From positions 44,693-108,692 of the forward strand of contig WNNJ02003550.1 in assembly GCA_012934845.2 (NCBI GenBank): DNA of 64,000 nucleotides, read 5' to 3'. The translations under genes and the position numbers were made by a program. Shown in pieces: positions 54,535 to 64,000 of this stretch. The notes under the pieces were generated by a model. The model saw only the letters and a program-made list of their open reading frames with translations. It did not search any database and had not been told where the DNA came from. This stretch comes from Pomphorhynchus laevis. Lineage: Eukaryota > Acanthocephala > Palaeacanthocephala > Echinorhynchida > Pomphorhynchidae. The stretch's first letter is position 1. Each line of letters starts with the position of its first letter.

Positions 54535-56685
54535 CGTTATGTAGGTTTTTGTAAAATTCTCACTACGTACATAAGGCATGAGGAATATTGCGACGCCTCA
54601 AAATAAAATTACAGCCGAAGTTGGGGAGCGTCAGTATATAAAGCCACTATCACAAATTTTGTGTTCAGCCTGACGATGATAATAGTTAGTTACCGAAATT
54701 GTGCTGTTAAAACTTGATTAAATAAGAAATTTTGTCTGGAATCATTAAAATTAAAATATCGATTATATTATTTACAGATTGAATACTTTGTTTATGATTA
54801 TTTATTAGTGGAGAGAGTGAAGTAAAATATTTATTTAATCGAATTTTCAATAACCTACTGCTATCATCATCAGGAGTAAATGTTACAAAAATATTTTTTG
54901 TAACATTTGTTTATGAATATTACTTTGTTTATCAATATTTTATGTTTGGGAATAGTTTATGTTTAGGAATCAGTATTTTTTTTGATACGGATGATATTAA
55001 ATTTAGTAAATTCGAAGAATAATTTTAAAGAACAAAGAACATTTATTTTTTAATATAATTTATTATTACAAACAAAGTAATGACATTCACATTTTGTAAT
55101 TGAAAATTATAACAAAAAGTAACTTCTATTATTGAAGAGCAGTAGCCAATATAATTTCAATTAATGTTCGTAATTCAATCGTAATACAATCGTTGTAAGA
55201 TAAATTATCCAGAAAGATGGTATGTAAGCCTGGTCTTTAGAAATTTTGAAACATTGTGTACCTGCTTTTCGAGCAATGAAAATAAAGTTCGATAAAATTC
55301 TGCTTTTTCGGCATATTTCGTATATTTTGACGTTTTTAGATTATCGTGGTATGTGTACACGCTTGTAATAGAATCAAAGTAGGATGGGTCAGGTGAGCTG
55401 GTAAAAGCAATGTCCATGAAGAACTGTACAATCGAATCATCGAATTGGCTATTAAAGCATTGCCGATGTGTGCGCTGATAGCACGAGTCGTTGATGAATT
55501 CTCCAAAGTATGCAACTAGCACAGTATTAGTTCTAATTGAACACATTATGTGACTAAAATCAGAGCTTCGGCTAAAAATTTCCGCATCTATTTTATTCAT
55601 TGATAAAATACATCATGTTCCGCAAGCAAGACTATGCAAGACCATCCTTTCTTAGCAGCAAACTCTAATTGTTTCCAAATGATATCGGATAAGTTGTATT
55701 GTGAAATAAGAATCTTTCATTTCGACTCATTGTAAGCTCATTTATCTTATTATCAGTTTATCTTTTAATATTTTTATCTTATGATCGTTTGGAATTATTG
55801 AGCAGGATCAATAAACATAAATATTTGTTATTTTGCTAGCTACAACTGGCATCATCAGAAAATAGACAAATGTTTTACTAACTGTTGTTAAGAAGTGTTC
55901 TTTAAGATTCAATTGTACATTATCGCAGTTATTTCATTGTTACATCGAGTAGGTGACGTGAATGTTGGATTTAACGGGTTGGAAGTAAATGAACAATTAA
56001 ATTCTTGAACATTGTGACGTGAATGTTGAATTTGTTGACGTTGGAAATGAACAATTTATTTTTTAATCGGAACATTTTGAAGGCAAAAAACAATAGAACA
56101 AATACAAATGTTAATAAAAGGAAAAGTTAAAACAAAATTTGAAAGGAAATTGAATTATAGAAAAAATAATATATATAATACAAAGAATACAATCAATAAA
56201 GCAATTAAAAATATATAAAATACAAAAAAAGAGTAAAACAAATTATCGTGTACAACATCTTTACAAAACATTTTTTGTAACATCTGATTTAGTATTCGAC
56301 ATAATATTATTACCATTTTTATGAAATGTAATGCGCTTTTAGTATTTTACAAACCAAAAAATCATTTTTTTGATAAAACAACGATGTTATTATAATCAAT
56401 TTTGTGATCTGAACCTAACCTGTTGTCAACACTAACCTTACATAGTCCTTTTTAAGCGTATATTCAGGTTGCTTTATTTTTGTATTTAGAGATTGGCCTG
56501 CTTGTCTGAAATGTATTTTATAACAATTGAAACAATTTTTTAAAAGCAACGCCTTCATTATCATATTCTCACAAATAAATTCTCACAAAAAAGAAGATTA
56601 TCAGGTATATTCCGATTCAAAAATCAACGATATTAAGGTCAGTAATGTTTTTGTTGATGCAGGGGATAATGAGTTATTCCCCCAA
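54535..56685. other. Spacer between head-to-head LINEs; no clear gene
   Basis: AT-rich. Near 54670-54770 is an ACGATGATAATAGTTAGTTA stretch and an AAATTTTGTC stretch with the feel of another element's end, but I cannot assign it. It contains the minus-strand open frame at 55205-55600. Confidence 0.45.
55205..55600 (-). CDS. Hypothetical 131-residue protein
   Basis: An ATG-started minus-strand frame, longer than most chance frames in such AT-rich DNA. It is rich in F, Y, S and T, with MDIAFTSSPDPSYFDSITSV in the middle and a basic C terminus. I recognise no domain, signal or membrane segment. It lies between two LINEs and could be a decayed element piece, a host exon, or chance. Confidence 0.25.
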   Translation of the reverse strand: MNKIDAEIFSRSSDFSHIMCSIRTNTVLVAYFGEFINDSCYQRTHRQCFNSQFDDSIVQFFMDIAFTSSPDPSYFDSITSVYTYHDNLKTSKYTKYAEKAEFYRTLFSLLEKQVHNVSKFLKTRLTYHLSG

Positions 56686-56815
56686 TCCCTAAACTGACCA
56701 ATCTGTGCATGAGAAAACTAATTTAGCCCCTAGAGAGGCACTTGATGTATAATGTTTTTATGAGAAAGTTTGCTTCTAATAAAAAACAGAGTTATATTTA
56801 ACTCAGTACGATATT

Positions 56816-58065
56816 ATGAAACAGACATCAAAATCCCGTTTTATGTTGTTTTTCGATAACGTGTCGGAGCTTTCAAACAATTCTACTAAAACGATGCAAA
56901 ATTCCTCCAATTTCGAAGGGAATTCAACATTTTCAGGTACAGTTTCATCTTTTAACAAGCAAAACAAAGTAAGTAACGTTTGTGATTCTCAAAATGAAGA
57001 GGGGTTACTCCCTCCAGTACCCAAATTAGTAAATCTCGCGATAATCACGGCAATCAAACCGATAGAAAAGTATTGCCTTTTCAAGACATTTCTTCGGGAA
57101 TTTGCAATGAAACGTAACAATCGCATTATATTTAACTCGGTTAAAGTACTTGATAACTCTCTAAGAGTATCTTTCACGAGCCACGACATTTTAAAAGAAT
57201 TTAACGAGTACTTTGGGGCTCATATGAAGGATATTGGGACAATTACTTTGAAGCCAATCTTGGCAACTATTAAAATTTCTAACTTCCCTCCTCAGATGGA
57301 GGAGGAAGATCTTAACTTGATTCAGGAAAGATATGATTTAACGAATTTAAGACAACTAAAGGGAAGGGATGGTGCGGACCTTCCTATTGCTTTCTGCTCC
57401 GCTGAATTGAACAAAGCACAGGTTCTGGCAAATAGTAGAAGTAACCCGTTCCTAGGGTACAACCTTTCCTTCCAGCTGGTTGAACAGGACTTCCTCACTT
57501 ACCCTCATTGCGGGGGTTGTCACAAGTGGGGCCACTTTCTGCCACACCTCACTGTGGGGTTTGTGGTAATGAGTCCTGTCATCATTTGCTATTGGGGGAA
57601 AAATGTGCTGCTCCCCCAGTCTGCTCGAATTGCAAGGGAGCACACCCCGCCTGGTCAAGAAGGTGCCAGGTGTTTAAAGATTACAAAACGAGTTTTGGCA
57701 CTCCCTATCAACCGAAATCCTCCTTCGTGGATGCAGCAAAAAGGTCATGTCATCGTGGATGGTAGAATGTCTTATGGCTGATCTGATGAGGATTATAAAC
57801 AAGAATAAAACCGAAACTATTGCCTCCATGGAGCTTATGATCAAACAGTTAGTTTCATCTCTCTTGGGTGCGCCCCCAGAACCGGTGGCCTCAGTATTGC
57901 AGTCCAGCAAAAAAACGCGGCGCCTCCGCTCCGAAAGTCCCACCACTGAAGGTCGGGCGACTGCTGAAGGAAAAGAATACAACGAGGGGAAATGAAGATA
58001 TTGCCCAGGGGGCTCCGGCCTCGGATGGGGCTAGTGGCAAGGGGGTGACCCTCTTGCACCTAGTT
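56816..58065 (+). pseudogene. LINE E ORF1 (zinc-knuckle protein)
   Basis: An ATG at 56816 opens 321 codons. The N-terminal 60 residues are S/N-rich, then comes an RRM-like region (LATIKISNFPPQMEEEDLNL, then LTNLRQLKGRDGADLPIAFC), then the first zinc knuckle CGGCHKWGHF. There the frame changes: the second and third zinc motifs (CGVCGNESCHHLLLGEKC and CSNCKGAHPAWSRRC) lie in the frame of 57508-57765. The basic tail (KKRGASAPKVPPLKVGRLL) is in a further frame to about 58065. Broken. Confidence 0.8.
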
Positions 58066-58105
58066 CTGTCTAGGTTGGCTGATCCCGTCCAACTGATCTG
58101 CCACA

Positions 58106-60311
58106 ATGGTGAGTAAACCCGAGCCTTTTTCACTGAATATCCTTCAGTGGAACTCAAGAGGTGCTTCCGCCCTTAGACTTTTATCTGGAAGAGACGCAGA
58201 TGTTATAGTCGTTCAGGAGACGCGGTCTATTCGTCTCCCCCAGGACATTACTCGATTTATCCCAAAGCAAATTTGTTCACACTATACTCCGTACATAACC
58301 CCACCTCACTCCTCTTCATCTCAAGGACTCTTGACCTTAGTTAAGTGCTCCCTAAGATCTTCCCTCCTGCTAAATTACTCTTGTTCAGCCCTGTCCTGTT
58401 TGGTAGTTTCACTCGTTAAGAACGGTAAACGCCTCAGTCTAGCCAATGTCTACATCCGTCCAGGGGAGGTCCACAAGAACCGTGCTCTCCTGGATGGTAT
58501 AATTGATGGCGGCTACGACATGGTACTAGGTGACTTTAACGACAGAACTGGTCGTTGGATTAATGCAGCACTCCGCAGAGCCAGGAACGGTTATCTTATT
58601 CATAAACCACCCTCACCCACCTTTCATTGCATATCAACGAATTCACTCCTCGACTTATTACTGATCCATGAGAAGTGGTTGCTAAAACCCTTCTGTACGG
58701 AGCAGTCGCGACAACATCTGTCCACCTCTCATGATCTAATTCGTTGGCGGTGAGAAGAGGATACACTGCTTCGTAGAAGATTCCACTTTGACCCGATCAG
58801 AGTGGCTTTCTTCCAGGCAGCTATCCAACGCTTCCCCCGAATTGGTAATGAGAGTTTATCCAAATTTAATTCCTACCTCTCTTCGCAAGCTACCGCGATT
58901 TTATCGACTACCTATAAAGGTCGCTTATACAATCCCACTCCGACAAAACTCAAGGTCCTAGCTAAATTGTTGAACCTTCCTAATCTCTCTGCTTCCGCCA
59001 GACAAACCCTCTCGAAGGAATATTGGAGCATTAGATATAGGTTCCAGCTGAGTAGGGATAGGACGAATATTGCTCGTTTGAACCCTTCTCAGTCTTCCTT
59101 TTGGAAGATATTCAAGAAGGAGAAGTTTGTTTGTTGGAAGGATAGGGCCTTGGGCTGGATCGGTAGTATAGGCCTTGATAAAGTTTTAGCGGAGTCACTA
59201 TCCTTACACAATTATGGAGCCACGCAATCACCGCAACCAATCCCGCCCTGGGGAGACTTCAGGAGTAGAGACTTATCTGTCACAGATATTCTCAACGCCT
59301 GGGGGCCTCTTCCGGCACTTCCAAATCCGTCGCTCCACTATCTTCTCGTGTCTGTCAGCTATTGACAGCCGATCAAAGAAGGGAGGTGGCCGTCACAATG
59401 CTATTAGCCACCCCATCCGATGTGGCCGGCATCAACATTAGCAAGAGAATTTTTATTCCAAAAAAGTATCCGGTCTCTTGTCCTAAAGACCTGCGGCCCA
59501 TTTCGATTCAAAATTCCCTCGTCTCGATCTACGAAAAAGCGCTTGCGCGTAGAATCCGCGATCATTTGATTAGGCGAAATTTAATCCCACCTGGATTCCA
59601 TGGGTTTGTCAAAGGTCGCTCGGTCCATTCAGCAGTTGGTGAAGTGCATCGGTTTTGTCAGGAGAACAGTCATCAACTAGTTGTGGCTGTTTTTCTTGTT
59701 TTTTCTGCTGCATTTGATCGCATCTCCATTCCATTTGTTATCTCTTCTCTCAGGTCCCTCGGGTTGCCTGCGAGAATCGTTAACAGGGTGGAGATACTGC
59801 TGTACACCAAGCGATTTTTTATGAGGACGACCCTGATGCGCATCAGTTCTACCCTATTACGGGTGTGCCTCAAGGTTCACCACTTTCTCCAATCTTATAT
59901 CTTGCTGCCTCAATTATTCTATTTAAAATATTTAAACGTGAACAACGTCTAGTGGTGTACGCTAATGACACCACTGCCCTGTTCTCTGAACGCAGGTGTA
60001 AAGACGTAATCTCTGACATCAGCCGTTTCTTTTCAAGATTAAAAGACCAGCTACCCCAATCCAATCTTATTTTAAATTCCGCAAAATCGCAGGTGGTAGT
60101 TTTTCATGGCTCCCCTGCGACGAAGAAAAAACTTAAGAGACTAGCACTCTCGGCGCTCTCCTCCATATTTGCCTCTGAACCACTCCCTTCCTTCACAAGT
60201 CGAGTAAAATACCTGGGGTTCACCGTTTCGGTGAACTGGTCGTCGAAAGCCGACCTGGATAGACTCAAACCCAGGTGCGCCTTTGGGGTACCTGGGCTAT
60301 CTCGGGATTAG
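58106..60311 (+). pseudogene. LINE E ORF2 (endonuclease and RT)
   Basis: Open pieces at 58106-58753, 58802-59365, 59362-59952 and 59865-60311. Endonuclease signs: LNILQWNSRGAS, VQETRS, NVYIRPGE, VLGDFNDRTGRWI, STSHDLIRWR. RT signs: DLRPISIQNSLVSIYEKALA, VVAVFLVFSAAFDRI, where the first D of motif A is V, QGSPLSPILYLAAS, and VVYANDTTALF, where YADD is YAND. With catalytic residues changed as well as frames broken, this copy is dead. Confidence 0.87.
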
Positions 60312-60429
60312 TCTTCTTCTCAAGAGGACGTCCCCCAGAACAAAGGCTAAGGTTTCTTAAGCTCCTCGTCTCTCGTTTACCCAGTATCGTCCGCACCGAT
60401 TGGATTCTTCGGGGGTGAGAGACCCCGGG

Positions 60430-60477
60430 TGGTTCAATCGGAAAGCGGCGTGTTGGATTGGTTGGGGGCTCAGATCC
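60430..60477 (+). promoter_or_regulatory. tRNA-like A and B boxes in the 3' UTR of LINE E
   Basis: TGGTTCAATCGG (60430-60441) and GGCTCAGATCC (60467-60477), matching the Pol III A- and B-box patterns with the same 37-base offset as in copy D. Confidence 0.55.
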
Positions 60478-60639
60478 CCATGGATTTGAGGCCAGAATAA
60501 TGGTGAAGACTAGACAATGATTATGAAGATCTGCTTCGGAACTATTTGTCTTGGACTTTCTGTAGTTAATTATTTACTTATTTATCCTTTTTGTGTGAGT
60601 AAGAAAATCTATTATTATTAAAATCTCTTTTGCTACACA

Positions 60640-62266
60640 AGATATCTTTGACGATTATGCTAGATTTTTTGATACTAATTTAAAAGAATTCGGTATGTTT
60701 GAACGAATGCATATCCTGGCTTCACTGAAAATCACAAACCTACCGGCGCATTTTGACGAATCTGACATTGTATCACTGAAAAGTATTTACAAAATATCTA
60801 ATTTTCGCCTTTGTTAGGGAAAAATGGTTTCCCCATTTCCGTTGGATTCTGCTTAGCGCCACTGGGGCATGCGGAAACCCTGGCCCACACAGCATGCAAC
60901 CCATTTATGGAATTTAATTTAAACTTCAAAATTGTTAGCAGGGAGGAGAATATTATCCCCACTGTAGCCGGTGCCAAAAATGGAGCGACTGGGTTTCTAG
61001 CTGCATCCTACCGGCTACATGTGGGGGTGTGTAGCTCCTCCTCTTGCCTGGCTGTTGCGAACGGCAGCAAATGTATGTCTCCCATCCTGCTCTAACAGTG
61101 GGAAGAGCCATCCAGCCTGGAGTAAGAGATGCTGCGTCTTTAAGGCATACTCCAATAAGTTTGTCTCGGCTGGTTCGAGAAAACTCATTTCCTTTCAGAC
61201 GCCGCTGCAACGGCCCCTTCATTCGCCGGTTCCAGAATGTCTGACGAAGAATTATTTAGCGCGATGGATATTAGGGCAGCAGCTTCCCGTAAACAAACTG
61301 AAAAGCTCGTGATGTCCTTATTCTCAGCGCTCCTTAAATAACCCACAGTTCCTGTGAATTCTATGATTCCTGTTTCTCAAAAGAGAGGGCCACGGCCAAC
61401 CCCACCCCGTCTTTAAAGATAGGGAAGTTGCTGAAGGATAAACGCGGAAATAAAGACGCTGCCCATGGGCAAGTACCCACCCTGGACACAGCTGGTGGCG
61501 GGAAGGGAAACCTTCCGGCACATACCTCTGTCTAGATAGGCAATCCCCTATCCAACTAATCCATCACAATGCAGAGTACTTGTGAGCCTTTTTCACTTAA
61601 TATCTTTCAGTGGAATTCGGGAGGTGCTTATGCACTTAAACTTCTATCCGGTAGAGATGCAGATGTTATAGTTCTTTAGGAGACGCGGTCTACCCGTCTT
61701 TCACAGGACATTACTCAATTTTTTACAAAGCATATATGTTCCCACTAAACTCCATACATAACCCCACTTCACTACTCTTTATCTTAAAGAACCCTTGACC
61801 TTAGTTAAGTGCTTCTTAAGGTCTTCATTCCTTTTAAATTACTCGTGTCCAGCCATGTCTTGTTTGGTAGTTTCATTCTGTAAGAACGGTAAACGCCTCA
61901 GTCTAGCCAATGTATACATCCGTCCAGGGGAGATTCACAAGAACCGTGACTTCCTGGATGGTATTATTGATAGCGGCTATGACATGGTACTAGGTGACTT
62001 CAACGACAGAACTGGTCGTTGGATTAATGCAGCACTCCGCGGAGCCAGGAACAGTTACCTGAATCACAAACCTCCGTCCACCACCTTTCATCACATATCA
62101 ACGAATTCACTCCTCCACTTATTACTGATCCACGAGAGGTAGTTGTTATAACCCTTATGTACAGAGCAGTCGCGACAACATCTGTCCACCTCTCATGCCC
62201 TTATTCGCTGGCGGATATAAGAGGATACGCTGCTTCGAAGGAGATTTCGCTTTGACCTTTCGCTTT
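60640..62266 (+). mobile_element. Jockey-like LINE copy F (5'-truncated)
   Basis: Starts within ORF1 (LASLKITNLPAHFDESDIV, then GKNGFPISVGFCLAPLGHAE), with decayed zinc knuckles near 60950-61130. ORF2 starts near 61569 with EPFSLNIFQWNSGGAYALKL, and a good endonuclease piece lies at 61795-62142 (NVYIRPGEIHKNRDF, VLGDFNDRTGRWI). It breaks off after the SHALIRWR segment, at the palindrome. It directly follows copy E in the same orientation. Confidence 0.82.
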
Positions 62267-62307
62267 GACTCATAGTAATAGCCACAGTGTGGCTATTACT
62301 ATGAGTC
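62267..62307. repeat. 41-bp perfect palindrome
   Basis: Arms of 20 bp (GACTCATAGTAATAGCCACA and its complement) around a single central G. It lies exactly where LINE copy F ends and copy G begins. Confidence 0.9.
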
Positions 62308-64000
62308 GATACCATTAACACAGACGTTGCAGCAAACGTGATAGCACCACTAAGGAAAGTGGCATTCCGGTTACTGAAATACACTCACACTGCGGCATAA
62401 TGCCGCTTTCATTTACAGACATAAATACCGTCTGTTTGAAATGCTTGCTTTAATTTTTGCTCGACAAACTTGTATGCTATAAAAATTACCTTGCCAGTTG
62501 TGTACGGCGGACAACGTATAAGCATGTTTAATGAAAATTTAAACAATTGCGGAGCTTTAAAAGGAAGCAATTCAAGTAAAATGAACATTTCGAAAGGTAA
62601 AACGTTGATTTCTGCAATTCCTGAAAAATAGTAAGTGATTTTTCTGCTGTTAATTTGCCGGGAGAGGGGGTACTCTCCCAATACCCAAACTTAAAAACCT
62701 TATTGTTATCTCAATGTCACAACCTCTGAAAAGGCAAAAAAATTTCAATGTCTTTTTAAGACCTTTTATTGCAAAATATGCCAACCGAATCCTGTTCAAT
62801 TCGGTCCAATTTCATGAATCAGAACTAAAAATTTACTTCGCAACCTCTTATATTGCGAAAGATTATGAGATCTTCTTCGATTCGTATCTAAAACTGGTCG
62901 TTGGATTAATGCAGCACTCCACAGGGCAAGGAACGGTTATCTTATTCAAAAACAACCATACCCTACCTTTCATTGCACATCAACGCATTCACTCCTCGAC
63001 TTATCACTGCTCTATGAGAGGTGGTTGTTGAAACCCCACTGTACGGAGCAGTCGCGACAACATCTGTCCACCTCTCATGACTTGATTCGCTTGCAGATAG
63101 AAGAGGATACGCTGCTTAGAAGGAGATTCCACTTTGATCTTATCAGAGTGGCTTTCTTTCAGGCAGCTATCCAACGCTTCCCCCCGAATTAGTAAGGATA
63201 GTCTAACTGAATTTAATTCCTACCTCTCATCGCAAGCCACCGCGATGCTTTCGACAGCCTATAAAGGCCGTATTTACTGTCCCACCCCGACAAAACTCAA
63301 GACCTTAGCGTATATGATTCGTCTTCCCAATCTCTCTGCTTCTGCCAGGCAAGTTGTCTCGAAAGAATATTGGAGCACTAGATATAGGTTCCAACTGGGT
63401 AAGGATAGGGCAAGCATTGCTTCTCTTAATCTTGACCAGTCTTCTTTCTAGAAGATATTCAAGAATGAGAAGTTGGTTTGTTGGAAGGATAGGGCATTTG
63501 GTTGGATTGGTAATATAGGTCTTGATAAAGTTTTGGAGGAGTCACTATCCTTACATAATTATGGTGCCAATCGATCACCTCAGGGAATCCCGTCTTTGGG
63601 AGACTTCAAAAGTAGGGATTTATCTGTCATAGATAACCTTAACTCATGGGGTCCTCTTCTGGACACCTCCAAATCCGTCGCTCCACTCTCTTCTCGTGTC
63701 TGTCAGCTTTTGACAGCCGATCAAAGAAGAGAAGTGGCCGTAACAATGCTATTAGCTGCACCATCTGATGTGGCTGGCATCAACATTAGTAGACGTATAT
63801 TTCTACCTAAGAAAAATTCGGTCTTATGTCCTAAAGACCTGCGCCCGATATCGATTCAAAATTACCTCGTCTCGATCTACGAAAATGCGCTTGCCCGTAG
63901 AATTCGCGATTATTAATGTAGGCGAAATGTAATCCCACCAAGTTTCCATTTGTTCGACAAAGGTCGCTCGGTCCATTCAGCTGTAGGTGAAGTGCATCAG
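62308..64000 (+). mobile_element. Jockey-like LINE copy G, internally deleted, runs off window
   Basis: A 5' leader (62308-62525), ORF1 N terminus (MFNENLNNCGALKGSNSS from 62526; NVFLRPFIAKYANRILFNSV near 62750), then at about 62890 an abrupt switch to the middle of the ORF2 endonuclease (KTGRWINAAL in place of RTGRWINAAL). The remaining ORF2 (SSQATAMLSTAYKGRIYCPT, LSTREAD-like spacer, LTADQRREVAVTMLLAAPSD, DLRPISIQNYLVSIYENALA) continues to the window edge with some frame breaks. Confidence 0.82.
63134..63916 (+). pseudogene. LINE G ORF2, region before the RT palm
   Basis: Two open pieces (63134-63451 and 63473-63916) covering the linker between endonuclease and RT and the first RT motif (KDLRPISIQNYLVSIYENAL). 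They are in one frame with a stop between them at about 63449. A further stop after RRIRDY ends the second piece, so the RT core beyond would be out of reach even if the window continued. Confidence 0.8.

Larger units (their letters stand above)
56690..60560 (+). mobile_element. Jockey-like LINE copy E, nearly full length
   Basis: Same family as copy D on the opposite strand: ORF1 (56816 to about 58065), ORF2 (58106 to 60311 and beyond), then the tRNA-like 3' UTR and a T-rich end near 60560. About six frame breaks. Protein similarity with D is high in ORF2 (about nine residues in ten in the endonuclease by eye) but much lower in ORF1, so the two are different subfamilies or ORF1 has evolved faster. 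Confidence 0.87.

Overview
This is a eukaryotic, AT-rich, intron-bearing stretch dominated by retroelements. I infer a flatworm, most likely a trematode. The reasons are Penelope-like elements in many tandem broken copies, RTE and other LINEs in several copies, a hammerhead-ribozyme repeat, and a host gene that mixes 54-55 bp introns with introns of several kb. No base-level signal proves the species.

Region 1-5240: a reverse-strand Penelope-like element (PLE) end, an old LTR retrotransposon fossil with both LTRs (1251-5022), and a PLE tail. Region 6396-27689 is one host gene, an HDHD5 (CECR5)-like HAD-family phosphatase homologue. I could rebuild it as nine exons whose phases agree throughout and give 337 codons. 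Its introns hold tandem PLE pieces (8.0-9.8 kb, 16.2-20.4 kb, 26.2-27.0 kb), solo PLE ends, a 178-bp foldback, a 511-bp palindrome with two opposed hammerhead ribozymes (12.9-13.5 kb), a decayed LINE (14.3-15.0 kb), and a nearly whole RTE-type LINE (20423-23285) with a perfect 14-bp target duplication.

Region 28-33.5 kb: decayed RTE and LINE pieces on both strands, and a PLE copy that keeps a 195-residue open frame. Region 34.0-38.3 kb: two head-to-tail, diverged copies of an unusual reverse transcriptase element. It has an N-terminal cysteine cluster and a C-terminal zinc-binding, nuclease-like domain, with no sign of LTRs. At 39140-39520 is a small single-pass membrane protein that may be a host gene.

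Region 39.7-64 kb: at least seven copies of one two-ORF, jockey-superfamily-like LINE (zinc-knuckle ORF1; AP-endonuclease plus RT ORF2). Two long copies sit head to head (50.65-54.5 kb minus, 56.7-60.6 kb plus), followed by two more in tandem that run off the window. Their 3' tails carry tRNA-like A and B boxes. Between them are an LTR gag-pol fossil (about 43-44 kb), a 15-bp minisatellite (47.0-47.66 kb), smaller tandem repeats and palindromes, and a fragment of a second kind of PLE with a GIY-YIG end (50.17-50.42 kb).

Apart from HDHD5 and possibly the small membrane protein, every recognisable coding sequence belongs to a mobile element. The elements nest in one another (RTE in PLE, PLE in host introns), so relative ages can be read from the order.
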